Assembly: GCA_902794035.1 (NCBI GenBank)
Contig: CADBFN010000005.1
Location: 1 to 64,000, forward strand
Source: an uncultured bacterium
GTDB lineage: Bacteria; Cyanobacteriota; Vampirovibrionia; Gastranaerophilales; Gastranaerophilaceae
DNA: 64,000 nucleotides
Direction: 5' to 3'
Shown: piece by piece, positions 54,609 through 63,900 of the stretch
Position numbering within the stretch: the stretch's first letter is position 1
Layout of the letters: every line of letters starts with the position of its first letter
Program-made: the position numbers and the translations under genes
Notes under the pieces: model-generated
What the model saw: the letters and a program-made list of their open reading frames with translations, nothing else
Database searches by the model: none
What the model was told of the DNA's origin: nothing

Positions 54609-55496
54609 CTAATACTGAATTTTAATTTTTTCAACATCTCTAAAATTGGAAGCATTTGATTTTGATTCGGTATCTCCAAGAAGCATAATCGCCTTTACTT
54701 TAGCCTTTTTCCTTCTCGAATCCTTTGGAAATACCGTTATAGGTTTATGTGCATAACTTCTTATAAGCGATCTTATTTCCTTTTTATCTTCTTCTCTCAG
54801 ATATAAAGAGAATACAGTTACATCTTTAATTTCACCCTTATCAGTTACATTGAACGAATAGTAAAACCAGGTTCCGACACCATATGAATCCAAACTTTCA
54901 ATATACATACTGTCATCAAGAATTCTGTTTACAAAATTACTTTTCCAGGTACTCCAGTCAATATTTTGGTATTTATAACGATCCGCTTCTGATCTGTAAT
55001 CCTGGTTCCCAAAGCCTACATTATAATTACCAAATTCACTGCCGGAATTGTCATCACCAAATTGACCATTTTGGTTATTAAAATCTCCATGATTCCCAAA
55101 TCGTCCGGCATTACCAAATTGATTACTTTGATTATTAAAATTCCCTGAATTATTAAATTGACCTTCGTTAGAAAAATTTGCGTCTTGATTATTGAAATTC
55201 CCTGAATTATTAAAACTGCCGCCGGCATTATTGAAACTGCCATTATTTCCTATATTTAAATCCGCATTTTCTCCACCTATGTTTTGATTACTAAAATTGT
55301 TACCGGCACTATTAATACCTATCTCAGTATTACTGAAACCTGTATCTCCCTGACTGATAACAATATCCTTATTGCTGACTTTAACTCTCGATATTGTCTG
55401 CATATCTTTTGCATTTATAACTACAACAGATATTGCAAAAAATAAAACGATACCGACAATAATTGGAACTTTTGGATTATGCTGTTTTTTTCTCAT
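54609..55496 (-). CDS. membrane-anchored Asn/Gly-rich protein with TonB-C-like domain
   Basis: A 295-aa protein. One N-terminal membrane helix (VPIIVGIVLFFAISVVVINA) precedes a long Asn/Gly/Phe/Gln-rich repeat (about 55-170) with units such as FNNSGNFNNQ and FGNAGRFGNHGDFNNQNGQ. The C-terminal 115 residues have the pattern of a TonB C-terminal domain (YYSFNVTDKGEIKDVTVFSL; SYAHKPITVFPKDSRRKKAK). The repeat probably spans the periplasm, replacing the Pro-rich region of TonB (inference). It is the last gene of a three-gene operon with VWA and FHA-like membrane proteins. No clear Shine-Dalgarno is seen. Confidence 0.78.
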   Translation of the reverse strand: MRKKQHNPKVPIIVGIVLFFAISVVVINAKDMQTISRVKVSNKDIVISQGDTGFSNTEIGINSAGNNFSNQNIGGENADLNIGNNGSFNNAGGSFNNSGNFNNQDANFSNEGQFNNSGNFNNQSNQFGNAGRFGNHGDFNNQNGQFGDDNSGSEFGNYNVGFGNQDYRSEADRYKYQNIDWSTWKSNFVNRILDDSMYIESLDSYGVGTWFYYSFNVTDKGEIKDVTVFSLYLREEDKKEIRSLIRSYAHKPITVFPKDSRRKKAKVKAIMLLGDTESKSNASNFRDVEKIKIQY

Positions 55497-55508
55497 ATTA
55501 TAATATCA

Positions 55509-57137
55509 TTAATCTAATGTCTGGAATACTTCATTATAATTATTGATTTTATGCATTGTACCACTTAACATCATAGTTTCGGCAATTAACAATGCAGTAG
55601 GAACAAAAGCGGCCATTGAACTGATAAACATACCGCTTATATCGCCGCCAATTTCCTGAATAAAGTATGATACGTTCATTGTAAATTCAATCGCTACAAT
55701 AACACAAGCGATTGCCATTGTAATATTCTTTTCCTTATGCAAACCTTTTATGGCATCAAGACCTAAAATATTAACACCATGACTTGCGTAATCATGAAAA
55801 CCATCAAATTTGATAATTTCAGAAGCCTTGATTTGTTTACCTATAGTGAATGCCCTTACAAATGAGAAGAATGCAAAGATAATTAAAAATGTTGCAAGAA
55901 CCAAAAATATAGGACTGAATCTTAAACCTGAAATTCTCATCCATCCTGCTGCTTCAGGGAAACAACTTGCAAGAGTGTTTGAAACACCATAAGCAAGAAA
56001 CGGAGCGGTAAGCATACCAATCAAAATTTCACCTGACATCTTAATTTGAGCATTTAATACCTGATCTCTTATCATATCTAATTTGTTATCGCTCAGACTG
56101 TTAATATACTTAGAAATTAAACTGCGGTAACCTTTTAGTGTAGTTTCAAAATCTTCTCTGTATTCGACATTCATAAGCTGATAATTAGCAGTCTTTAACT
56201 GATATTTAAACAAGCCTGAAGCCGCAGAAACAACAGCCAATGCTCCGACAAATAACAATGATACAAATATTGATGCAACAAATGCAATATCCTTATAATA
56301 GAATAAATTTATTGCATAAATAACCAGCATAAAGACAATAGAGGCATAAACCATTAGTCTTTGGACATCATTATTTTCACCATATCTTTTATTCTGGCTT
56401 GATTCAATTAATGAATAAACAGATTGTTTCATTGCAAATGAAACGGCAAAAACTATCAATGAAATAGCAACCAAAAATCCATAATTTGTTGTAAGGTTCA
56501 ATACCCCCTTACTTGTATCGATTGGTAAATGCAAAATAAAATTTGTCATACCAAATGAACAAATTACTGACAAAACTAAAATTGCAGCATTTGAAATAAA
56601 AGAAATTTTACCAAGTGATGAAATCTGAGCCTTCAAAGCCTGTATTTTGTATCCGATTTCTTTTACAATAGCAATTCTGTTATTTTCAATTGTCCCATTA
56701 AATATATCTTTCTTATCTCCACCTGATACTCTTTCACTTTGCACTTGAGTTGCCATCCTTTCTGCAGTTGCAACTACAGGAGCAGAAGCCGCTGCAGTTA
56801 GTACCTTATTATCGTTAGGGATGGATAGATCGTTTGTATTTGATTTATCCGCACTTATTGCAATTAATATAGTTTCTTTTACCTGAGAATGAGAAATTGA
56901 AAAATGTGCAGGGACAAGAACTTTTTTAAAAGTTTTGTTATTAAACAACAAATCACTGCTCTCATTTGTATTTACAAGCACATAACTACTGTATTTTGAA
57001 GAATAAATCATTTTAATATTAATAATTTCATCGACACCTTCGATAACAAAATCACAATCCGGAGCAGTTCCAATAATTATGCTTTGTTTATCTTCAAAAT
57101 TTTCTATGTGACTTCCAAATTTTATTTCAACATTCAT
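55509..57137 (-). CDS. polytopic membrane protein with N-terminal FHA-like domain
   Basis: A 542-aa protein. Residues 1-110 resemble an FHA domain (QSIIIGTAPDCDFVIEG; HFSISHSQVKETILIAIS), but the phosphothreonine-binding Arg of the usual GR motif is Thr here. After a linker, about eight membrane helices follow (AAILVLSVICSFGMTNFIL; LMVYASIVFMLVIYAINLFY; SPIFLVLATFLIIFAFFSFV; MAAFVPTALLIAETMML). I know no named family with this layout. ATG 57137 has GGAG 8 nt upstream. It is the middle gene of the operon, 24 bp after the VWA gene. Confidence 0.78.
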   Translation of the reverse strand: MNVEIKFGSHIENFEDKQSIIIGTAPDCDFVIEGVDEIINIKMIYSSKYSSYVLVNTNESSDLLFNNKTFKKVLVPAHFSISHSQVKETILIAISADKSNTNDLSIPNDNKVLTAAASAPVVATAERMATQVQSERVSGGDKKDIFNGTIENNRIAIVKEIGYKIQALKAQISSLGKISFISNAAILVLSVICSFGMTNFILHLPIDTSKGVLNLTTNYGFLVAISLIVFAVSFAMKQSVYSLIESSQNKRYGENNDVQRLMVYASIVFMLVIYAINLFYYKDIAFVASIFVSLLFVGALAVVSAASGLFKYQLKTANYQLMNVEYREDFETTLKGYRSLISKYINSLSDNKLDMIRDQVLNAQIKMSGEILIGMLTAPFLAYGVSNTLASCFPEAAGWMRISGLRFSPIFLVLATFLIIFAFFSFVRAFTIGKQIKASEIIKFDGFHDYASHGVNILGLDAIKGLHKEKNITMAIACVIVAIEFTMNVSYFIQEIGGDISGMFISSMAAFVPTALLIAETMMLSGTMHKINNYNEVFQTLD

Positions 57138-57161
57138 CAAATTGCTCTCCAAAATAAAAAT

Positions 57162-57848
57162 CTATCTGCCGATTGCACCCAAGAACTTGCTTAATTGTCT
57201 TGCCGCACCGGTTTTTTGACCTAAAATCAATTTGCTTTCTCCCAAGATTGGATTTAATTTTTCCTTAACATAATCTAACTTATCAGGAGCAGCATATAAA
57301 AACATCATAGCAAACTTGCCATCAGTTTTATCCTTAATTTTTTGAACATCAGAAGGGAATGAATCCCAATGAATCTGATTTTCATATTTCCCTTCATTTT
57401 CCAAATCACCCATTACTACAACAGAAGGGATGTATCCGTCTTTAAAAAGATTTTCAGAGTGATTGAATGCCTTTTGAATAGCTAAACCATATGCTGTACC
57501 AAATTCATCATTATCAATTTTTGTAAACTCTTTCAAGGATTTACGAATTTCGGAAGTTGATTGAGGAGAACCTTCATATATTATGTATGATTTTTCAGAA
57601 ACTCTCAAAATTTTAATATGATCCTCAGGATCAAGCATTGAACATAATTGCTTCAATGTTTGAATCTGTACGGGCAATTCTTTTGCATTGGAAGCGGAAG
57701 AATCCACAATAAAAATTACAGATGCTTTATGAAATTCATCTACTTTTACCTTTGATAACCCAAAAATTGCAACTCCTGCAAACAGCAGAATTGCGCCTAC
57801 AAAAAATATAATTTTAAACAGTCCGTTACCTTTTTTTCTATCTCTCAT
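57162..57848 (-). CDS. membrane-anchored von Willebrand factor A domain protein
   Basis: A 228-aa protein with one N-terminal helix (IIFFVGAILLFAGVAIFGL) and then a VWA fold facing out. MIDAS-like residues are visible: DSSAS in ASVIFIVDSSASNAKELPV, a Thr in FGTAYGLAIQKAF, and Asp in VVVMGDLENEG. So metal-dependent binding is possible. It is the first gene of the operon with the FHA-like membrane protein and the TonB-like protein. VWA plus FHA partners occur in several secretion and signalling systems, but I do not recognise this combination. Confidence 0.83.
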   Translation of the reverse strand: MRDRKKGNGLFKIIFFVGAILLFAGVAIFGLSKVKVDEFHKASVIFIVDSSASNAKELPVQIQTLKQLCSMLDPEDHIKILRVSEKSYIIYEGSPQSTSEIRKSLKEFTKIDNDEFGTAYGLAIQKAFNHSENLFKDGYIPSVVVMGDLENEGKYENQIHWDSFPSDVQKIKDKTDGKFAMMFLYAAPDKLDYVKEKLNPILGESKLILGQKTGAARQLSKFLGAIGR

Positions 57849-57948
57849 AATTATAACTTACCATAAATTTTCAAAATGTGTAATCATATATTTAGTTGAA
57901 GTATATAAGTTGATAAATTATCAACTTATATACTTTAATACAAATTTT

Positions 57949-58485
57949 TTAAGAAAAATATCTTTTCAAAAGTCCGTCAAAACCTTTTCCATGACGAGCT
58001 TCATCTTTTGCCATTTCATGAACCGTATCATGAATTGCATCATAACCAAGTTCTTTAGCTCTCTTTGCTAACTGTAATTTGCCGTCACAAGCACCAAATT
58101 CAGCTTCAGCACGAAGTTCAAGGTTTTTCTTTGTTGAATCTGTAACCACTTCGCCTAATAATTCGGCGAATTTTGCGGCGTGTTCAGCTTCTTCAAAAGC
58201 ATATCTTTTATATGCTTCAGCGACTTCAGGATATCCTTCTCTTTCGGCAACCCTTGACATTGCAAGATACATACCGACCTCAGAACATTCTCCTGCAAAA
58301 TTTGCTCTCAAACCTTCCATTACTTGTGCATCTTCAACTTTTCCATCACCTACATGGTGTTCACAAGCATAAACTTTTCCTTCTGCATCAAGTGCTTTAA
58401 ATGTTGTAGCACCACAAATAGGGCATTTATCAGGCATAGAATCAGCTTCCGTACTCCAACCACATACTGTACAAATAAATTTCAT
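57949..58485 (-). CDS. rubrerythrin with N-terminal rubredoxin domain (reverse rubrerythrin)
   Basis: A 178-aa NAD(P)H-linked peroxidase for oxidative stress in anaerobes. The rubredoxin domain comes first ([20 protein letters not shown]), the reverse of classical rubrerythrin. The diiron four-helix bundle follows, with Glu/His ligands in [37 protein letters not shown] and [15 protein letters not shown] 58485 has AAGGTGG 6 nt upstream, and an extended -10 TGTTATAAT lies near 58514-58522. It is monocistronic. Confidence 0.94.
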   Translation of the reverse strand: MKFICTVCGWSTEADSMPDKCPICGATTFKALDAEGKVYACEHHVGDGKVEDAQVMEGLRANFAGECSEVGMYLAMSRVAEREGYPEVAEAYKRYAFEEAEHAAKFAELLGEVVTDSTKKNLELRAEAEFGACDGKLQLAKRAKELGYDAIHDTVHEMAKDEARHGKGFDGLLKRYFS

Positions 58486-58580
58486 AATAACCACCTTTCT
58501 CTTTAAAATAGATTATAACAGAGAAATAGTCATTTGCATAGTATAAGCAAAAATATTTTTATAATTATTTAAAATATACA

Positions 58581-59750
58581 CTAAGCGTTAAAAGTTTTGA
58601 AAGAAGATTCAACATTTTTGGAGATAACTTTTTTAACTGCATCCATTTCGGTTGAAATCGCATTTTCTTCGGTATCAAGTTGTTTAAGTTTTAATTCTAA
58701 ATTTTTATCCTGAACCTGAATAACACCAATTTTAGCATTTACTTCTTCAACTTTTTGATCATATATTGCTTTATCGTAGTAGTACTGGTTCATTGCATCA
58801 TTATACGCATTGTCATCAGTTTCAGTTATTGTAGTCAATTCATATCTTGTACCTGATGTATGTTTTTCATCACTGTAGATATATAATGCCTGATATCTGC
58901 CGGAAGCATCTTTTTCAACAAGCGCATGAGCATTCTTGATTTCAGTAGATTCTGTAGTTTGACCGAACATATATGCTCTTATACCACCTAATGAAAGCGT
59001 AGTTTTTTCATTGTAATCAATATTTTCTACTTCAGCTTTGTTATAAAATACCGGTTCATAATTCCCCGAAGCAGAATTTTGAATATATCTTACATACCAA
59101 TCTTTTTGCGAATATTTTTCAGCTGCTAGAGCTCTATACTGATTTTCTACAAGTAATTTTGCCTGTAATTGAGATGCTGAGTATTGATTAGCAACTTCTA
59201 CAGGAACACCGCCATCTGTAAAATGTCTTCTTGCAGCACTTTCTTTTATATAGATATTATCTTTATCATCTGAATGGTCATTTTCATCATCATCAGCGAT
59301 AATTATAATACCTTTAGTAAAAGGAACATCTTCATCATCAACAGTTTTGGTTCCTTCCAAATCCTGTGCTTTTTGCAACTGAACTTTTCCGATATAGTAT
59401 CCGCCATTAGCTTTTGAAATTACATTTGTACCGTTTACAACCATACTGTCGGCAGGAATTTCCTGAACATAATTTAACATATAAATACCGTCATCTTTAG
59501 TTGTTTTTGTCGCAACAATAGAAGTAACAGTATTTTTTTCTGTTCCGTTTTCAAATGTATATGTAACTTTTGTATAATCAGCTGATGAAGGTGGAATCGG
59601 AACTGCCATAGACGTTAACTGACTATAGTAGTTAGCAGATTCGTTAGACAATGTTGTACGTTGTTGGTTTATTTGTTGACCTTCGTATTCAACATTGGTC
59701 TTGCGAGCTGTCAAAGTTAGAAATCTAGCTTGTGATGCTGACATTCCCAT
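58581..59750 (-). CDS. protein of unknown function with coiled-coil ends
   Basis: A 389-aa protein. The N-terminus MGMSASQARFLTLTARKTN leads into a helix (YEGQQINQQRTTLSNESANY). A beta-rich middle contains an acidic loop of many Asp/Glu/Asn (about 150-165), possibly calcium-binding (inference). The C-terminal 60 residues form a coiled coil (KIGVIQVQDKNLELKLKQLD). The start resembles those at 21747 and 25288, and I associate such starts with non-photosynthetic cyanobacterial relatives. There is no signal peptide. AAAGGA precedes the ATG by about 10 nt. It is not flagellin or pilin by any motif I can see. Confidence 0.8.
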   Translation of the reverse strand: MGMSASQARFLTLTARKTNVEYEGQQINQQRTTLSNESANYYSQLTSMAVPIPPSSADYTKVTYTFENGTEKNTVTSIVATKTTKDDGIYMLNYVQEIPADSMVVNGTNVISKANGGYYIGKVQLQKAQDLEGTKTVDDEDVPFTKGIIIIADDDENDHSDDKDNIYIKESAARRHFTDGGVPVEVANQYSASQLQAKLLVENQYRALAAEKYSQKDWYVRYIQNSASGNYEPVFYNKAEVENIDYNEKTTLSLGGIRAYMFGQTTESTEIKNAHALVEKDASGRYQALYIYSDEKHTSGTRYELTTITETDDNAYNDAMNQYYYDKAIYDQKVEEVNAKIGVIQVQDKNLELKLKQLDTEENAISTEMDAVKKVISKNVESSFKTFNA

Positions 59751-59849
59751 AGTGCTTAACGTCCTTTCTTCGTTGTTACATGTTTCTTATCGGCACGAAA
59801 CACCATGAAATTCAGCATTTTACATGTTTTTGTTACATTTCTTTACAAA

Positions 59850-60293
59850 CTATTTAAATATACAGGTAATCAAAACTTCTTTATTGTTTTCGCGAGATTC
59901 TCTCAACGCATCACTATCTGACATTGGCATAAAATGCCCGTCATTAATAATCCCTTTTACCGAACAGCGAACACCAGAATCCGCATTATCATTTTTTGGA
60001 GCAAAAACTGTTCTTTCGATATTATCTATTCTTTCTGTAAGATTTAAAATTTTATTACCTAAGTCATTATTATTTTCTGTTACCACTGCAGGCGTATTAT
60101 CACTAAGTTCTGTTTCAATTTGAGCCTGAGCATCCGTACTTGTACTATTGATTTGTTGTTGAGAAGAATCCTGCATTGTTTTTGATTTTTGCGATGCAAT
60201 ATCTTTTGTATTTGTGTATATCGCAGCAATAACAAAAACAAACATCAGTACAAGACCAAATGTTATAACCTTATATTTACTAAACTCTTGCAT
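59850..60293 (-). CDS. single-pass membrane protein with coiled coil, unknown function
   Basis: A 147-aa protein. Its N-terminal membrane helix is ITFGLVLMFVFVIAAIYTN, followed by a Ser/Gln/Thr-rich linker and a short coil (GNKILNLTERIDNIERTVF). The small C-terminal domain contains two cysteines (GVRCSVKGIIN; EVLITCIFK) that could form a disulfide outside the cytoplasm. ATG 60293 was chosen for GGAG 6 nt upstream. It is separate from, but co-oriented with, the 389-aa gene downstream. Confidence 0.8.
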   Translation of the reverse strand: MQEFSKYKVITFGLVLMFVFVIAAIYTNTKDIASQKSKTMQDSSQQQINSTSTDAQAQIETELSDNTPAVVTENNNDLGNKILNLTERIDNIERTVFAPKNDNADSGVRCSVKGIINDGHFMPMSDSDALRESRENNKEVLITCIFK

Positions 60294-60406
60294 TTTACTC
60301 TCCAATCTTGCTTTAAAGATATTTTAGCATAATTATTATAAACTACCTTTTATAAATTTTGCAAATTATCATTTATTAATTATCATTATATAAAAAGGAG
60401 TTGATT

Positions 60407-60844
60407 ATGACAATTTTAAAAATCGAACGCTTAGAAAATAATAAAATATTACCGGAGTACAAAACAGAAGGGGCAGCAGGAATGGATTTATGCGCCGCTA
60501 TAGATAAACCTGTTGTACTAAAACCACTTGAGCGAAAGCTTATCCCGACAGGATTAAAAATTGAATTGGAACATGGGTATGAAGCTCAAATAAGACCTCG
60601 CTCGGGATTATCAATTAAGCATGGAATAACACTAATAAATTGTGTAGGTACAATAGATGAAGATTATCGGGGAGAAGTTTGTATTCCGCTTGTAAATATT
60701 TCAGATAAAGAATATACCATAGAACCAAATGAAAGAATTGCCCAAATGGTTATCACAAAAGTTGAGCAGGCAAAAATAGAAGTTGTAACAGAATTAACTG
60801 AAACCACAAGAGGCGAAGGCGGTTTTGGCTCCACCGGAAAATAA
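60407..60844 (+). CDS. dut: dUTP diphosphatase
   Basis: Hydrolyses dUTP to dUMP, keeping uracil out of DNA and feeding thymidylate synthesis. The 145-aa trimeric dUTPase has all five motifs: GAAGMDLCA, PRSGLSIKHGI, CVGTIDEDYRGEV (catalytic Asp), ERIAQMVI and the flexible arm RGEGGFGSTGK. ATG 60407 is 6 nt after AAGGAG. It is probably a single gene; the AsmA-like gene follows after 77 bp. Confidence 0.96.
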   Translation: MTILKIERLENNKILPEYKTEGAAGMDLCAAIDKPVVLKPLERKLIPTGLKIELEHGYEAQIRPRSGLSIKHGITLINCVGTIDEDYRGEVCIPLVNISDKEYTIEPNERIAQMVITKVEQAKIEVVTELTETTRGEGGFGSTGK

Positions 60845-60921
60845 ACATTGATGCCTGAAGAAAATTTTTCTTTTAATTATTCATGCTAAAATATTCTTGT
60901 ATAAGCATTAGGGGAATTTGT

Positions 60922-63900
60922 ATGAAAATTAATATAAATTGGAAAAAAGCAGGGATAATAAGCATTATTACAATTGGGGTTTTATATATTTTATTTTTAA
61001 TGCTCCCTTTAGTCCTTTCTCCGATTGCTAATTCATATTCCGGTCAATTAAAAGAATTAATAAAGATTTCAACAGGATTAGATGCCGAAATTCAGGGGCT
61101 TGGAGTTACGACTTCGCCAAAATTGGCAATAGGAATCAAAGTAAAAGAATTTTCTCTTTATACACCTGCTGACAAATCACAAATTATTGAATTAGAAAAC
61201 GCTCAGATTAATTTAAAATTATTGCCGCTATTATTTAAGAAAGTAGAGTTAGGAAATATAAAAGCCGAGGAAATAGAAACCAAAATAGTTTTAAAGAAAG
61301 ACGGCACACCCGTTTTATTAGATTTTATTCCGGAACAAAGTGAAGAAAATCAGCAACCGCTTACTTCTTTACCCTTTGGATTAAAAATTTCCAACAATTT
61401 ACCAAATGTAAAAATCAATGAATATGAAATAAAATTCATAGATGATGCAACAAAAAAAACATATTACATTGATGGGAAAAGCCTGAAAATATCAGATTTT
61501 GTACTGGATAAAAAAATAAAAATTTCAACTAACGGCGAAATAATTTTTGATAAAAATATTGTATCAAAATACAACATTAAAATTTTCAATAAAATTATGC
61601 CAAATATTCAGCTTGATGACCTGATATTTCCAAAAGAAGTTCAGATTGCAGATGAAGAAACTCCAAATACGAAAAATGCAAACAATTTCAGCATTAACAT
61701 AATTGATATTTTTGAATCAATTAATAAAAACGGTTTGAAACTGGATTTGAATACAGACATAAAAACATCAGGAACTTTCAAAAACCCTGTCCAGAAAGGT
61801 TACTTCGAAATTAACGGAATCAGCGTTTTGGTTAATGGCAAACAATTACCGGAAAGTTATGCAAAACTGATTTTTAAAGGCAAACAAACTGATATTGATT
61901 CAATTTTTTACACTTCTGCTGATATTAATGAAAAAACACATTTAATCGGAAACATAAAATCAGGTAATAAACCTTCAATCAATTTAACCTTACGTTCAAA
62001 TGCCAAATTTAACAATATTATAAGACTCATTGACAGTATTGCACAGTCATTTGGAATAAATGATTTAAAAACTATAACAGCAACAGGCGGGATAGATGCG
62101 GACTTCAATATAAGTTCAGATATGAAGACAATATCCTCTACAGGTTATTTAAAAATCCCGTCATCTTCTTTACATTACGGCTTATATAATATTTCAGTTT
62201 CAAACATCAACGGGGATATAAATTTAGATAATAACAATATTAATGTGAATAATCTGGGTTTCAGCGTAATGGGACATCCGCTCAATATTACGGGAAAAAT
62301 CTCGTCTGATGCAATAGCAGATTTTAAAATAACAGCAGAAAAATTATCTTTAAAAGGATTAATTGGTGCCATAGGGCAGGTGAATCTTTTAAAAGAAAAT
62401 GATTTTAGCTCCGGCACATTATCTTTGGATGCGAATTTAAAGGGTGCTTTAACCGATATAAAACCTGATATTGCATTAAGTGCAGATAATATCAACATTT
62501 ATAACAAATTAGCTCAAGTACGGTTACTACTGAATAAAGCAGTTATAAAACTTGCCATTTCTAATAATTTAATCAATGGCGATATTGATGTAAATTCTTT
62601 AAAAATGAAACATGATATGGCATCTGTTTCTATTCCGAAAGCAACAGTTTCAATGGATTCAAAAAACATCAATATAAAAGAATCCTATGTAATGATTAAC
62701 AATTCAAAAGTTGATGTATCAGGCATTGTCAAAGATTATTCCAACGAAAACCTTAATATGAATATTCTGGCTAAAGGAGATTTATCTTCAAAAGATGTCG
62801 CAATGTTTATCCCTAAAGAGTTTCAGTCAATGTTTCCATACAAAGGTTCTATGCCATTGAATATTACGGCAAAAGGTAACGACAAAATTCAACATATAAC
62901 GTTTGATTTAAGCGCAACTCCTAACGGTTATGTTAAATTCCTTGATATTAATAAATTAAAAGGGAAAAATACAAAAATTCATGCAGATATTAAAGCCGAA
63001 AACAACTCTTTGGCATTTGAAAATTCAGGCATATATGCAGGTACCAATCAAATAGCAACTTTTAAGGGCGGAATTAAAAATTTATCAGCCCCTAATCTTA
63101 ATATAAATTTATCCGTACCGGAAAATATTTCATTCCCAATCCCGGGGATGGGCAACAATTCAAACATTACAGCAAACGGTATTGTAAACATAACTGATAA
63201 ACCTCTGACTCCAAAATTAAAAGGTAAAGTAAATATTGCAGATATTTCCGTAAAAGATGTGGATTTTGCCCTGTCAAATCTTATTGCGAACTTAAACGGG
63301 CAAGGTATAAGCGGAGATGCGACTGCAGAAAAAATGAAATTCGGCGGAATTATAGGAACAAATTTATCTTCTAAATTTTCATTAAATAATTTCACCATTT
63401 TTAACCTTAATGACATAAAAGCAGATGCCTTTGGCGGAAAAATAAACGGTAAACTGAGCTACGATATTCCAAAATTTGCATTTGGTATTGACATAACAGG
63501 TAAAGGTCTTAATTCTACAGATGCGGTTTACGGGGCTGTTGGAATTCCTAAAGCTCTAACAGGAACAATGGGCTTTGATGCAAAATTAACTTCTAAAGGT
63601 ATTACAGATGTTGAAATTTTTAAAAACATGAAAGGTAATATTAATTTCAATATAGAAAATGGCAGATTCATAAGCATAGGCAGACTGGAAAATTTTGTTT
63701 CAGCACAAAATATCACATCAAATTCAATTCTTAAATCGGCAATTTCTGCTTTAACAACTGCACACAACATTCAGGAAACAAATAAATTCAAATCTATTCA
63801 AGGCGAGATGGCAATGTTAAACGGTAATGCAAATATTAGTTACATAAATGTCACAGGCCCATTAATGTCATATTATGTAAAAGGGGTGTATAATATTCTT

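Noticed and set aside
61908-63770. Minus-strand open frames opposite the AsmA-like gene
   Set aside because: The plus strand is one continuous open frame with a ribosome site and family motifs. The minus frames are short antisense shadows.
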